Of a DNA stretch of 64,000 nucleotides, positions 1 through 34,084 are shown one piece after another; positions within the stretch are counted from its first letter, which is position 1, and each line of letters opens with the position of its first letter. A program made the position numbers and the translations under genes. Under the pieces are notes generated by a model. That model did no database searches. It had not been told where the DNA came from and was given only the letters and a program-made list of their open reading frames with translations. This stretch comes from Glandiceps talaboti (Eukaryota; Hemichordata; Enteropneusta; Spengelidae). The DNA lies in assembly GCF_964340395.1 (NCBI RefSeq), contig NC_135558.1:11475001-11539000 (forward strand), in the 5' to 3' direction.

Positions 1-251
1 ACATATACACTTCAATGAACTGCTGTGAACACAAATTTGTTTCATGAACATTCAGATACCACTGTTATCAATTGGTTACCATGGTAACATGGTAGAGCAT
101 ACTGAAAGTATCATAAGATAAAAAAAGTAGGAAAAATTATTAAAGTTCATAGTTTGTTGTTAAATCATATTTCAGTGTTTGTCTGATGAAATAATTGCAA
201 AGGAATGATTACTATGAACTGTTATTTATATTTCTTATTTTCTGTCTTCAG

Positions 252-1739
252 AAACTGGTCACATTAAACAAAGACGTACTGTCAGCACTGAGAACTAATT
301 TTGACAAACCAGGTGAAATGACAGATCTCTTTAAAAGATTACGACGTAAGTATTTACTCACTTTTTTACAAAGCTGTGTTTGGTACAAACCATCTGATTT
401 GCTGTTTGATCTCTAAACTCAACTATGTTTGGCACAAGCCATCTGATCTGCTATTTGATCACCAAGGTAATTGTGTTTATTACAAGCTATCTGATTTGCT
501 ACTCAGGCACCAGCTTCTACTGTGTTTAGCAAAAGCTATCTGATTTGCTCCTTAACCACAAATCTCAACTCTGTTTGCTACAAGCTATCTGATTTGCTAC
601 TTGATATCCAAACTCAACTGTGTTTGGTACAAGCTATCTGATTTGCTACTTGATATCCAAACTCAACTGTGTTTGGTACAAGCTATCTGATTTGCTACTT
701 GATCACCAAACTCAACTGTGTTTGGTACAAGCTATCTGATTTGCTACTTGATATCCAAACTCAACTGTGTTTAGTACAAGCTATCTGATTTGCTACTTGA
801 TATCCAAACTCAACTGTGTTTGGTACAAGCTATCTGATTTGCTACTTGATCACCAAACTCAACTGTGTTTGGTACAAGCTATCTGATTTGCTACTTGGTC
901 ACTAAACTCAACTGTGTTTGGTACAAGCTATCTGATTTGCTACTTGATCACCAAACTCAACTGTGTTTAGTACAAGCTATCTGATTTGCTACTTGATATC
1001 CAAACTCAACTGTGTTTGGTACAAGCTATCTGATTTGCTACTTGATCACCAAACTCAACTGTGTTTGGTACAAGCTATCTGATTTGCTACTTGATATCCA
1101 AACTCAACTGTGTTTAGTACAAGCTATCTGATTTGCTACTTGATATCCAAACTCAACTGTGTTTGGTACAAGCTATCTGATTTGCTACTTGATCACCAAA
1201 CTCAACTGTGTTTGGTACAAGCTATCTGATTTGCTACTTGGTCACTAAACTCAACTGTGTTTGGTACAAGCTATCTGATTTGCTACTTGGTCACTAAACT
1301 CAACTGTGTTTGGTACAAGCTATCTGATTTGCTACTTGTTAGAATGTTTTCATTTAAATCAGATACATGTACCATATAATATAACTTTGTATATTTCAGA
1401 TGTGGAGAATGTGTTACAACGGATGACAATTATTGGTGTGATTCTAGCATTCCGATCACTAGCACAGGAAGCACTCAGTGACGTAAGTACTTGCTGTAAC
1501 TGTTATCCTAACATACAACTTGTGCATGCCTTGTCTAGACAGTGTTGTCAATTCTAACACAACAACTATATCTGTATGTATACAGGATATATAGTGATTG
1601 ATATTTAGCAGGCCAATATCATAGCTGCTCAGTTATGCAAAGTTAGAATAACTACCTAGAGAAATAAAAAAACATGGTTAATACAACTGAACTTGATTTA
1701 GTCATGCTATAGGCAAGGTGTAGTGTCTGTCTGCCTGTG

Positions 1740-1798
<59 letters not shown>

Positions 1799-4700
1799 AC
1801 GCATGTGTGCCTGTGAGTGTCTGTCTGTGTCTATGTCTGTGTCTATGGGCATGTCTGTGTGCATGTGCATGTGTGTCTGTGTATGTGTGTGTGCGTCTGT
1901 GTTTATGACGACAAGCAAGCATTTACAAAGAGAACTTATTACAAACAGGAAAAGTAAATAAATGAATTGGATTAATAACACTTGGCACAGTATGTTGGAA
2001 GTACAGACACTTGTATTACATTCATGGTCTGATAAGAACAATATGATGGCGTCTTAATGAGCACACGAAATGCCAAGGGGAACTTGAAATTTGTTTGGGA
2101 ATGTGAACTGTAATGTAAAGAGACCATAAAGATATTTTTAAACATCTCTATACTTGCAACATACTGTGTCAAGTGTTATTAATACAATTCATGAGTTTAA
2201 TTTCCCATTTTCTAAAATATTCTGCTGGTTACCTGTAGCATGATGGCGGTTGTGTACAAATGTTGCCTTTGAGTCAAACCAAACAATAAATCGTAATATC
2301 ACTGAAGTATAATGACCTATGTAGTCCTATGTCACTCTTCATTATAACATACCGTTGAGGTTTTTTTTTTATTTTCAAGTATCTTCCTGAGATGGCCTTA
2401 CAATGTTTTCTTGATATTTGTAGGTGTTGTCCCGTCGTATTCCTTTCTTACAAGGTGCTATTGTTGATTTCTGTGAACACATTCCTTCTGGCAAAGAGAC
2501 CGAAATTGTCAATGAGATGGCATCAGCTGCTGGTTTGCCATGTGATATTGATCCTGCTCTGGTATCAGCATTAAAACAACAACAGTCAGGTAGGAGTAAC
2601 ATACTACTACTACCAGGGTAGTATAACATATGAATGATTGCTATGATCGCCTTGCATGTCCAACATTTTGAGAGCGTTGTCCGCCTGTACTGTATCTCTG
2701 AAATGCTTAACCAATTTAAACCAAACCTGGCACAAATGTCAGGTACTATAGTGGGCATGTGCACGTCACTGTTACCTTCATGATAATGACCGAACGGCAG
2801 TCATATTTGTTGTAAAAATTCAGAATCTGAATGAGTAAGTTGACATGTTGGCCTATGTCTTTGATGAAGACTTGTTTTTAATGCAGGACTCATTTCTCTG
2901 TGTGCTGTTTTAGCAAGTTTGAGTTTTGACTTCATTTTGCCAGTGATCGGTGTAGTACAGATGACTCCACTGACAACTTTACTTCAGTACGTACAGCTCA
3001 TCCTGTGTGTACACAATATCTTATTATGTACAATTGTATATTTCAGATAATGCTGAAGATGACTACAGGATATCTTGTCTGTTGATGGTATTTATAGCTG
3101 TAGCTATTCCATCACTGGCTAGAAGTGAGGCTACATTTTACAAGGCCTATCTTGAAGGTAATCTGAACAAGTACACTGTCTCAACTGATGAAAACAATTG
3201 ACAGTTTTGTCTACCCTCACAGTTAAAGAGAAGAATGCACTGCAATAATTGAAGAGATGGGGTATATACACAGCAGCACAAGTGACACAAACCATTTGGT
3301 AGCTTTCAAAAAATGCAACAACAATAGCAACTACTACAACAACAAAAACAAAACAGCAACACTAGTAGAGTGATGAAAGCTCAGAACCAGAACTCTATAA
3401 CTCATACCTGTATAAAGAAGGCTAAATTGGGTTCATATCCCACTATACTATAGAGGAATGCAATATCCAAACCCTAATATTTGTAAAGTCTCTATCACTG
3501 ACCAGTCACTGTCTTTATATTTGGCCAAACTCTTTAGACTATATATATCTAACCATGCACCATAGACTGTATATATATATGGCCATACACCACAGACCAA
3601 ATATATCTGACCATTCACCGTAGACTGTATATATATGGCCACACACCACAGGCCACATATATCTGACCATTCACTGTAGACTGTATATATATGGCCATAG
3701 ACCACTTATATGTAACTATACACCATAGACTGTATATAAATGGCCATACACCACAGACCAAATATATCTGACCATTCACCGTAGACTGTATATATATATG
3801 GCCACACACCACAAACCAAATATATCTGACCATTCACTGTAGACTGTATATATATGGCCATACACCATAGACCACATACATCTGGCCATACACCATAGAC
3901 CATATATATATACCTAACCATACGCCATAGATGCTATCTATCTAACCATTCACTATCTGTCTATATACATCCTATAGGTCATGGCAATAACTGTCATTGC
4001 ATTGCCAAGGCAGTCAATGGTATTGCTGGTGCATTGTTCACAATCCATGGTAAAGGTGATGTTGAAGACAGACTCAAAGAATTCCTGGCTGTAAGTATAC
4101 TAACACAAATACCCACTCTTGTACATGGATAGAGAATTTGCATATCTTTATGTGATGCAAATGATATGCAAATATATTATAATGAGCTGCAATTGTCAAA
4201 ATGTGACATTGCCACCAATGAGATCAAGCACTCACATGCTCACAACAAACGCTCACAAAAAATGTTTCTGGCAGTACCTGTATTCCATCATATCAAATAT
4301 GAAATAGCCATTAGATTAATCACATCAGGGTCCAAGATCTCCATAAACAGTGTGAAAGTTGAGTTGTCGCATAGAAAAGGAAGAATGTTATCTGACCCTC
4401 TAAAAGTTGAATCATCAAATTGAAGGTTGAACTGTCAAGTTCAAAGTTGTAAGTTGAATTGCAAATTGAAATGATGATGATTACAAGATAATAACATGTT
4501 TAACTTTCAGGTAGAATGTGTATATTGTAAATGTTGCAATTCACTATTTTTATGATATTTCACTAAATAATGTATTTGATGTCTTTCCTCACACAGCTTG
4601 CATCCTCAAGTTTGTTGAAACTAGGTCAAGAAACTGATAAACTGGTGATTCGTAACAGAGAGTCTGTGTACCTACTGTTAGATGAGGTAAGACTTATCAT

Positions 4701-5574
4701 GTCTTACCTTTACCACATCATCTCTGTAAATGTCTATCTTACCAAGTATTATCCTTACCTTTACAAATCAGTGTTTTATAGCCTGGCTTACCAAGTGTTA
4801 CCCTTACTACCTCATTTCTGTAAAGTCTACCTTACCAAGTGTTAGCCTTACCACCTCTTCTCTGTAAAATGTACCTTACCAAGTGTCACCCTTATCACCA
4901 CTACATTTCCGTAAAGGCTACCTTACCAAGTGTCACCCTTAGCACCTCAATTCTGTGAAGGCTACCTTACCAAGTGTTAACCTTACCACCTCATCTCTGT
5001 AAAGGCTACCTTACCAAGTGTCACCCTTACCACCCCATCTCTGTGAAGGCTAACTTACCAAGTGTTAGCCTTACCACCTCATCTCTGAAAGTGTACCTTA
5101 CCAAGTGTTAGCCTTACCACCTCATCTCTGTAAAGTCTACCTTACCAAGTGTTAGCCTTACCACCTCATCTCTGTAAAGTCTACCTTACCAAGTGTTAGC
5201 CTTACCACCTCATCTCTGTAAAGTCTACCTTACCAAGTGTTACCCTTACCACCTCATCTCTGTAAAGTCTACCTTACCAAGTGTTAGCCTTACCACCTCA
5301 ATTCTGTAAATGAAGAGATAATTCTCAATCTTCTGTCTTTGTAAAATCACACTTAAATGTCCTATGTGTGTTCTCATTGACATTTGCATTGCAATAGATT
5401 ACTATATAGATATTAGGTATAAATCATACCAATTCCAAAATAGTGACATTGTTGTACTTTATATTTCAGATTGTTCTAGAGTCTCCGTTCCTTACAATGG
5501 ATCTGTTGGAGTCCTGTTTTCCATTTGTGCTGCTCAGAAACGCCTACCATGCAGTGTACAAGAAACAAGAATAA
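252..5574 (+). CDS. NCKAP1: NCK-associated protein 1 (Hem/Kette/GEX-3), C-terminal exons
   Basis: Seven in-phase exons encode the last 253 residues of NCKAP1: 252-345, 1400-1482, 2424-2589, 3047-3157, 3978-4090, 4597-4686 and 5470-5574 (TAA stop). All have AG acceptors and GT donors. Recognised family blocks include [73 protein letters not shown] and [20 protein letters not shown], ending [17 protein letters not shown]1 is a core subunit of the WAVE regulatory complex. It pairs with CYFIP and links Rac signalling to Arp2/3-driven actin assembly at the cell cortex. The full protein is about 1,100 residues, so the 5' three quarters lies upstream of the window. The tail after the conserved HAVYK is very short. 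Nothing indicates damage: no frameshift or internal stop. The identification is secure; the exact exon ends are inferred from splice consensus. Confidence 0.95.
371..1340. repeat. 49-bp minisatellite with 343-bp higher-order period
   Basis: About 20 head-to-tail copies of a 49-bp unit containing ggtacaagctatctgatttg lie in the first visible NCKAP1 intron. The first five or so are diverged. From about 597 the copies differ only at a few diagnostic sites (gatatcc, gatcacc or ggtcact; tttgg or tttag). Monomers 2-7 (starting 646) and 9-14 (starting 989) show the same variant order, giving a seven-monomer, 343-bp higher-order repeat. Confidence 0.95.
1741..1797. repeat. (GT)n microsatellite
   Basis: About 27 GT dinucleotides, followed by a degenerate GT/CTGT-rich tail to about 1900. 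It lies in an NCKAP1 intron. Open frames across it are low-complexity artefacts. Confidence 0.97.
3536..3945. repeat. ~56-bp AT-rich minisatellite
   Basis: About seven imperfect copies of a unit with the motifs tagactgtatatatatggcc, accacagaccaaatatatct and gaccattcac. It lies in the NCKAP1 intron before the 3978 exon and ends about 30 bases before that exon's acceptor. Confidence 0.9.
4715..5310. repeat. ~44-bp minisatellite
   Basis: About 13 copies of a unit containing taccttaccaagtgttagcc and ttaccacctcatctctgtaa in the last NCKAP1 intron. Central copies are nearly identical and edge copies diverge, the usual pattern of an actively homogenising tandem array. Confidence 0.93.
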
Positions 5575-5635
5575 ACTGAAGATAGTGGACATGTGACAGT
5601 CATGTGATCGAGTCATGACAGCCATGTGTATAGTC

Positions 5636-5641
5636 AATAAA
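5636..5641 (+). terminator. Candidate NCKAP1 poly(A) signal
   Basis: AATAAA lies 62 bases after the NCKAP1 stop. It is the first canonical signal. Further candidates occur near 7095 and 7450, so a longer 3' UTR cannot be excluded. Confidence 0.45.
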
Positions 5642-6064
5642 GCCATGTGACAGTCATGTGATACATTCATGTCTACATACATACATGGTGGAACTAAGCT
5701 AGCTACCTGTTTATGTTATCGTACAGCAATCTGCAAATATCCATGGTAACCAGATTGTGTAGATTTCATCATAATATGATGATGAAGTCAACAATCTAAG
5801 AGATATTCTGTATCTTTCAAGCTCATTATTATGCTGCCAACAAATGATGATTTAAATATTATAATTTCAATATTTGAACTTGTACCATTTTTGTTAACAA
5901 GGGATTTATTAGATAGGAGGAAATTAACCCCCTCCCCTCCCCTCCCTCCCCATGTTTGAGGGTTTTTATAGCATACAGCATCATGTCTATATTTTGATTA
6001 GTTTAGTTGAGTCATTTTGGGGGAAATTTCAACATATTTTGAATTTATTAATAATGGAAGAGAA

Positions 6065-6210
6065 ATCTGTAACCCACATTTCCAAATATGGAAGATAGTT
6101 CTAGAACCCACATCACCAAATATGGAAGATAGTTCTAGAACTCTCATTGCCAAATATGCAAGAGTTCTACAACCAACATTACCATATATGGATTTGAGTT
6201 TTACAACCCA
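6065..6210. repeat. ~35-bp short tandem repeat
   Basis: Four imperfect copies built around acccacattaccaaatatgg and aagatagttctagaac, just downstream of NCKAP1. Confidence 0.8.
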
Positions 6211-6455
6211 CATACCTTTTTAGCCAGATACATTCTGTATATATTCAGACAGAGAGTTTTGGAAAAAAGACAAACTGACCAATCAATTTCAAAGCTTTAT
6301 CAAAAGATGTCCATTTTAAGAATTCTGCAAAGTTGAATTGTAGATAACCAATGATAATCAATACTAACCCAGGTTAACCAAGTTTATCAGTCTGGTCTAG
6401 TTCATGGTTGAATGACAAAGTTTCTAAATATACAGGCAGTCATTCAGGAACAAGC

Positions 6456-6456
<1 letters not shown>

Positions 6457-6512
<56 letters not shown>
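6457..6512. repeat. (GT)n microsatellite
   Basis: About 27 GT units, then a GCGCGCGC run and a degenerate GT-rich tail to about 6610 that includes a G7 tract. Confidence 0.96.
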
Positions 6513-6520
<8 letters not shown>

Positions 6521-7270
6521 CTTGCAGGCATGTGCTGTGTGTGTATGGGTGTATGTGTAAATGTGTGTGTGTGTGGTGGGGGGGGTACATGTGTATGTGT
6601 TGTGTGTGTAAACCTATCTATGTTGATGGGAGTGTATGTTAGTGGATATGCAAAGTGCGTGGATGTGGACTAATATACCGATTAGTGCAAAACTGTGTGT
6701 GCTTATATGGTGATGTATTGTCTGCATATATGTATGCCAGTGTTAAAGCACCAAGTAGCTAGATCACATACTAGTGATTGAAGCAGTCCATGAAAACTTG
6801 TGACCTTAAATTAAAATACCAAAATTACTTTGATAATGTCTCAGTTTGTTGTCAACTACTAGTTACTTTCACACCAAAAATATAAAAAATAGTTTTGGCT
6901 CCACTCATAAATATCTCATAAATGTTATGATGATTTTATGACATGATGTTATTTGAGTAATGCCACTATGTATTATAATATACTGAGATGATATTATAGA
7001 AAATCACTGGTCCCAGTAAGTTTGGATTGTATGTATGTGACAAGTCATTTGATAGTTAACCAGAATGAATACATTATATTTCTCCTGAGCTACAAATAAA
7101 TGAACCAAATCCCTTTCTTTCTCAAACTTTTATCTAATTATCCTGACTACTTTTTAATCATATGAACAGAAAAAGGGTTTTTATTTAATCTTTTTGTACA
7201 GGATTTGATCTCCTGATAATGTATATTTACTTTTGGTGTATATTGACTTCTCAAAACTGACAACTTAGAT

Positions 7271-7302
7271 TGACCTTTGACCTAGGTTTTGACCTTTGAC
7301 CC
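7271..7302 (-). promoter_or_regulatory. Two DR1 nuclear-receptor-type motifs
   Basis: TGACCTTTGACCT (7271-7283) and TGACCTTTGACCC (7290-7302) lie six bases apart. On the minus strand each reads as two AGGTCA-type half-sites with one-base spacing. That is the DR1 layout bound by HNF4- and RXR-type receptors in animals. The first is a perfect DR1. Function is inference from sequence only. Confidence 0.4.
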
Positions 7303-9233
7303 AATACTTACACAATGTAGACATTAAAGAGTACACATAATGTATAATCGAGGTTCAGCATTTTATGTAGCCAGCAATGATTCCTGGTGTAGCAAGCCTG
7401 GATGCATGCTAATGTGATATTAACCTAGCTTTGTCACGAAAATTATGAAATAAATTTTTTTATACTCTAGTACGAACCGTTATTATCTGTCTTGGGTCAG
7501 TATGATTTTAAGAAAACCTGAAAACTAAATGGAATAACTGGAGCTATGTAAAACTTAGTTATTTCTGGAAGAGCAAATTGAAGGGAAAGAGAGAATTTGA
7601 TTATGCTCGAGTCTACATTCATACCCTTTAGTGAAGGTCTGTACAGACATTCAGAATTTCCTAAACTACACAATCTCCCTGTAAGCAGAAACCACAATTG
7701 CTTTTCGTTCGAGCGAGATTTCAGCAAACTACTCTTAAAACACGCAACCCAACAATGGGACTGAGGGTCGCCATGTCATACATGTTTCCCGCAACCACTA
7801 CAGGTGGTGGACACGTTTGACTCGCCCTCTACGACAAACTCACGATTCTTTTGTTTTACCATTACTCTATGGCTGCTCCTACAGAGATATAGGATATGGA
7901 AGATCCGAAACCTGTACAAAAATCGACTAACTTTGGTTAGATATAGGTTATAGCTCTTTCTCGGTATTTCTCCCAGATAAAGACGAATTGGTCATCAGTT
8001 TACCCAGAGATTACCATCAAAGAACAGTTGAGAAGACTGCTCTCTATGGACTATAAATGAATACTTTTGTTTTTCCTTGTCCCAAGCGATTTTTACTGCG
8101 CGTGTTTACTGTGAGCTACTCTTCATGTCTGTAGCTAGTCTAGTGCTATCACTCATCGAATCTTTCAGATCTCTCTAGTTTTAATAGAGACCATGTTGGC
8201 ATCCATACTTGTACGTACCTTACAACAAATTTGAGACCTCTAAAAGAACAGAGATGAACCCACTACTGTAGGATTATAACAAACTAACAACATTTCGTCA
8301 CATGTTGGTTTGTGTGGATTGGTAGATGCAACCTTTAAGATCCAATTCTTGTTTTTTGTTTTCTTTTTCTTTTTAAATCATTATCGCTACATGAAATTTG
8401 TCTGGGAAGAAGTTTCCCACCCCGCAACGGTACACTGTGGTCTGAGCATGAAGTCTAAAATTTAACTGAATGTGTATTATAAACTCGGTGTCGCAGTTTG
8501 ACAAGCACACACCTCTATGATTAACAATACTAATGTTGACATCGCCCCAATGCATCATTTCTTTATTCAAAAGCACACGACTTCACCCTACATTATTCAT
8601 AAAATAAGTCTGCAAAGAAAAACTCAATTTTTTACGCTTGCATGCGCAAACTAAAGAAAGGGTGAATGTGCAAACTAAACAAATACGATGATTGTGTGAT
8701 AAAATATACCCACCCTATGATTCAACTTTCCAACTTTCCAACCAGTTTCCTCGGTTTGTTTCGGATGATCCGTATGTCCAGTGTATAGTATAGGGGTAGT
8801 ACCAGTCATCTTGTCTACAGACAAACTACATTGTACATTAACACCTTGATAGGTGAATACAAATTAGAGATTACCTGTACTGCGAGTTTCTACATGTATC
8901 ACCTTCACGTTGACCAAATATATTCATGTCTGGGTTGTTGACATTGTGCAAACAATGGTTTGGTCAAAAAAACACGATCGTTTAATTAAAACGATTGATT
9001 TATAGATACCTTGACCCGATACAACGAACTTGGAAGCGACACGTCTAACTTGTCCATAGGATAACTAGATTTGTCAATTTTGACAGTGTACAGTCATTTC
9101 ATTGTTTTGTTGACTCGAAAAGTCATCTTGGGCCCCAACTTTCTTCTCTGAAGAAATATGATATACTTTCGCTTATACGTGTTTTCGTTCGTTTCTTCGA
9201 ATTAAGATGTACTAGTAATATTATTGTGTTTTG

Positions 9234-9264
<31 letters not shown>

Positions 9265-9290
9265 TTTGTTTGTTTGTTTGTTTGTTTAAA
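9234..9290. repeat. (GT)n-(TTTG)n compound microsatellite
   Basis: About 14 GT units pass directly into about six TTTG units, upstream of the A1CF-like gene. Confidence 0.95.
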
Positions 9291-10159
9291 TACAGTATGT
9301 GTAACTTCACCTTCAGTTTTTACATGTATTGTCTGTATGTCCGTGATACTCGTGTTACATTTGTAAGGTAAACTATACACAATACACTTGAAATGTGAGA
9401 TGCGCATACGGTCTTGCATGCTACAGTGGTATTAAATTGAAGGGATGTTCTCAGCAGACTTGTGTGCCAGTATAGCAGTAGTGGTGTCCACTATGATATG
9501 GTAATCCTTGCTATTACAACAAAATACAAGTGTGACATGGTGTCGGGTTAAGTTTTTGTGTGGGAGCTTATGAAGTAATCTCTGCCTCTCTACCTGTGTT
9601 TATTACTTCCATGGTAACTTTAATGTTATATCATTTATGTGAGCGATGACTACCCCCATGAAATCCCCTCCCATAGCAACCTGATTCACGGAGTAGTCAT
9701 CTTAACGTTGTGGTTGGTATGTCTTTGGTATTTGTGGGCCAATTGTCTCTCTTTGTCCGCTGTCTTCTTTCAGTCACAACGACTTGAATCAGTGTATGTT
9801 TTCACCGGGTTCACAAGGTGAAACAATGTGAAAAGCCAATTGTTTTGCTCATTAACATAACCTGTCGAAATGTACAAAAGTCCTGTCCATACACGTCCAT
9901 ATCACGTTGGACAGCCAGCTTTTACCGCTATGTCCATTCAATATATCGAAATCAACACTTGTTTTACATGCCTTTTTTTCGACCCATTTAAACCCAAACA
10001 TGTTCAACTCTGCCCCACTTTCCATGACTATAGTCTGTTTCCCTGGCAACACATTCTTTAGGGGTGGTCAGTTTCCCTTCGATTCGTAAATTCTCCATTG
10101 ACACAACAGTCAACACTGTGTTTTATGAATGAATCACGTTGGAAAGGGGATAGTAAATA

Positions 10160-10307
10160 GTTGTCGTGAGAGTTCAGTTACCAGAGAGTAGCCGTGTGGG
10201 TCAGTCAGCCAGTCGAACTTACGTGTCAGTGCATAGGTGTCTATAGTGTAACCCACATATAGCATAGACTGTATATCACACTGAACAGGTCTGTATACAC
10301 TAAACAA
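10160..10307 (+). other. Possible non-coding first exon of the A1CF-like gene
   Basis: A strong GTAAGTAAA donor starts at 10308. The next good acceptor (ttatattttgcag, exon from 12087) precedes the A1CF-like start codon by 95 bases. A 5' UTR exon ending at 10307 would therefore fit. Its 5' end is a guess and no promoter motif was identified. Confidence 0.3.
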
Positions 10308-12181
10308 GTAAGTAAATTTACTAAAATTTTGACGACTGATTTCACTTCTAAATGTGTATATTTGCTAATTAACTTTGTTAAAGTCTCTGCGGACTTCTAC
10401 TACAGGGAGTGCAGTGCTTTCGTTTCCACGTCTGTATGTCAAGTGGGCTAATGCTTGATTTATTGTATGGTGGTTTATGGTACCGGTGCAAATAGCAAAT
10501 GTGAAAATGGAATATCGTCCAAATACATTCATCATTATATGTTATCGTGTTTGTAAGTAATGTCAAGCTCTCGCTTTTGTTCACATGTTATCCGAGCGTG
10601 CATCGGCCTTTCCACCGAAAACAGAGATAGGGCGGTGTAGAGTTACCGGGAAACAAGTCTTAGTGCAAGTCCCGTAGGAACACATTTTGCATGTGATATG
10701 AATACGAATTGAACCGTAGCCTAGTCTAGTCCCAAATTAACTACAATTATATGATAATTTAAGGCCTTGAAGGAGGTATAGCATTGAACACTGCAAGGTT
10801 ACCTTAAAGTCATGTAGATCATAGTATTGTCTGGTCGTCATTTATCAGCATGTCATTATTCCGTCTTGTACGTGGGATAGGCCTGGTAAAATGTCCTTAC
10901 CACGGTAACAGGTACGCCATGCAAATATGGATATCCAGTCATAGTTCCGTTCGTGGTTTTAATATTTTTGAACATACAAATAAAAATGTTAAACTTTCAC
11001 TCTCGGCTGGCATACCTGGCCTTAGTGTCAATGTCAACAATGTAACTTTTGTTTTGGGTTCACAAAAGGACAATTAGTCACCTGTATACAGGTTTCGCCT
11101 ATATTTCTAGATTATTTTCTCTGTCATTTAACCATTGAATATTTTCGGGGGCAATACAATTTAAAAATAACTATGAAGTTAAAGCTCTAAATGGCGTGAC
11201 TATCATAAACTATATTCGCGCCGAGTTCTCTGGACTATGAATGGACATGTTGCGACAGATAGGGCGGGATCGTTGAGATTTCCATTGTTATTTAATGACC
11301 TATCCGCACCCTCAAAAGAAAAGCCGTAAAACATTGTAAACACAATAGCAGAGGTAAACAGGTATGGAAAACACCTTTGTGAAACTCTATACACATTCTA
11401 ATGTCCATCTACTACTTGCACTACGACAAACACGTCCACACTCGATGTTCTGGTCGGACATTTTTTTTCTAGAGTAGGCAGACACGCTGTCCCAGGCCAG
11501 CGTTTGATGCATAATCCGATAAATATAGATCAGCTGATAACTGTACATAATCAATCAAAACCTAAGCACGCATATAATGATTTAATTTTGTTGCATAAAA
11601 TAAACCTACATTAGATCTGTACCTGCATAAACGTGTTCGTCAACTTCGCCTGAATGTCAACGTTGTTCCTTCTCTGTCTCTTTGAACGCTATAATATGAC
11701 CTGTGCGATTTATTTTTCAGTCGGCAAAAAGCCGGCTATCTAAAGTACAAAAGCTAACGCTGTCATATGTTTGCTGTTATTACTAGGGGTAAATCCATGT
11801 TCAGTTAGCAGGTTGATTCAGATTAAAAGTAAACGAAAGGTGTATGTAAATGTTACAGTGTCTGTGATTGGTCAATTCATTAACACGGAAAATCATGTTC
11901 TGACACAACAAATCACGACGGAACTTATAGGATAGCAGTTTTTTGCTTTTTAAATCGTTAACTATTTGTATCATTGCTAGAAAAGGGCCAATTGCTTGAT
12001 ACGCAGATCGGTTTTGGCGTCCTTTGACGAGGGTCATCTGACAACTTTCTTCCAATAAGATTGAGTGTTATATTTATATTTTGCAGAGTACCTAAGTTTG
12101 TGTTCATAGTGGAGATATCGCTGTTGAGCAGTTCACTCGGTACATCTAACTTTATCACATGCTGTGTCAAAGTCCACCGCG

Positions 12182-32326
<20,145 letters not shown>

Positions 32327-32860
32327 TTTCACTCCAAAATCATATAATCAGTCTTATTTTTAGAATCAGGGATAAAAAAAGAAACTCATGTATTTTATGA
32401 ACTGGGAGCAATTTGTACCATAGAATATGGTCAGTGTTTTGACAATATTTGTCATGAAGTGGCAATTGTTGTGTTGTTGACATGCAAAACTGTCCAAGTG
32501 ATAGTTAATGTAACATGTTCATTCTGTGGCATACAACACAGTGAGATCAGTTGTCGCACACTTGTTCCGCAGCATACAACTCGTTGCCATGGTTACAGTT
32601 GCTGTACAAGCGTTATTGTTCCATTTTGTGTACTTCCACATTGACCATGTTCATGTCTATTGACATTGAGTTTATTACTTCATATATATATAGTGGTGTT
32701 TGATGAATTCTACTCATGGTTGCAGGTATATATTACGTTTTCAATTCAAAGATTTTATCCATTTATATGTATTAGTCTAGCTCTGTATGTGGACTGCTGA
32801 CTGTTACAATTTGTCATCTTTGCTGTCACTTGAGAAAAGCTGTTTTAAAAAAAAAAAAAA

Positions 32861-32866
32861 AATAAA
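32861..32866 (+). terminator. Candidate A1CF-like poly(A) signal
   Basis: AATAAA follows directly after an A-rich run, 535 bases after the stop codon. Other AATAAA-like sites occur further on, for example near 35260, so the 3' UTR could be longer. Confidence 0.45.
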
Positions 32867-33124
32867 CCTGTGCTTCTATAGTCCTCACATGTATAGAAGT
32901 TACTCGTGCCAAAAGAACTTTTACTGAGGAACACGTTGTCATATATATTAAAGTAAACATAGTAGTATAACGATATGTCAAAACTGAATTTTGTTGGATG
33001 TAAGATAAAACAATATTGTTGATATTTGAAAAAAAAAACCAAAAACATTATTGTACATTGGTGTTTTGCATAGAAGGAGCATTTATCCAGCCATTTTTTT
33101 CAAGTTTTTGAAATCCCGGCTACT

Positions 33125-33493
33125 TGACCTATATGACCTTTACACGACCTTATGACCTTTATATGACCTCTTGAAAGTTGCTTTTGAAGATACAGTTGAC
33201 CTGACAGACAGGGTTTGTTGATAGATAGGTGGATGTGTTGATGGTTCTGACTGTATTTAACGTTGACTTTTCTGTTTTAAATGATCAAGCATATTGTTAG
33301 ATCAGTTTTAAAGCTAAAGATGCAGGATTTTCTTTACTGTCGTATAATTTTTACTGATATAATATCATGTAGGATATATTTTGAGTGAAACAAGTGGAAA
33401 ATGTTTTTTTAAGTGAATCATGTTACGACAGCAGTACGTCCGCATACAGAAGCTGTAGCCCAACCCATGATGACCTGTAGTGACCTTTGACCC
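33125..33493 (-). promoter_or_regulatory. Cluster of TGACCT half-sites with one DR1
   Basis: Several TGACCT or TGACCTTT half-sites occur at 33125-33172, and a DR1-type TGACCTTTGACCC at 33481-33493 is followed by TTGACCT. It lies in the 3' flank of the A1CF-like gene. The half-sites may also be remnants of a dispersed repeat. Confidence 0.3.
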
Positions 33494-34084
33494 TTGACCT
33501 ATGGTAGTTGCCAAACTAAAAAGGATATCGTATCGAAATTACTACAAAAAAAAAAAGCATGAAATTACTAAATGCATAGATTGTACCTGTTCTATCTATT
33601 CTAGTACACCTTTTTTTCCGGAAAGAGTATTTTGTATTGAAAAGCAAGCCAAGCGAGAGCTTTATTTTTCTACCTGGGGAAAAAAACCTATTTGCAATCA
33701 GAGATTGTATAAGTGATGGCACGTACGAAAACAGGTGAATCATGGGGTGGTATAACAAGACAAGAACAACATTCAGATGTGTGTTTTCTTTATTTTTTTG
33801 TTGACTATTATAGATATTTTACAGAGGTGGATTTGACATCATTTCAGTGCTATTTCTTTTCAGTTGTTGGTTTTGGTGATTTGTTTTTCCGTTTCTAATT
33901 TTCTTTTTTTTTGGACTACAGTACTACAAACTACATGCACAGAAAACTTACTGTCAACTTGCCAAGGTTGTTGGCGTGTTTAGCCCAGAACAGTGTTGTC
34001 TGTGTGTACTATATCCACTTTGTTATTATCATGGAGTGGATATAATACCTGATAGACTAAAAGATACATTGCTATGGGCACGTC

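Larger units (their letters stand above)
5642..10160. other. Intergenic / possible NCKAP1 3' UTR and upstream region
   Basis: No coding exon was recognised here on either strand. Open frames are short and unlike any family I know. The stretch holds the 35-bp repeat, two GT microsatellites and the paired DR1 motif listed separately. Confidence 0.6.

Noticed and set aside
370-1340. CRISPR array
   Set aside because: The units are contiguous 49-bp tandem copies with no unique spacers, in an animal intron.
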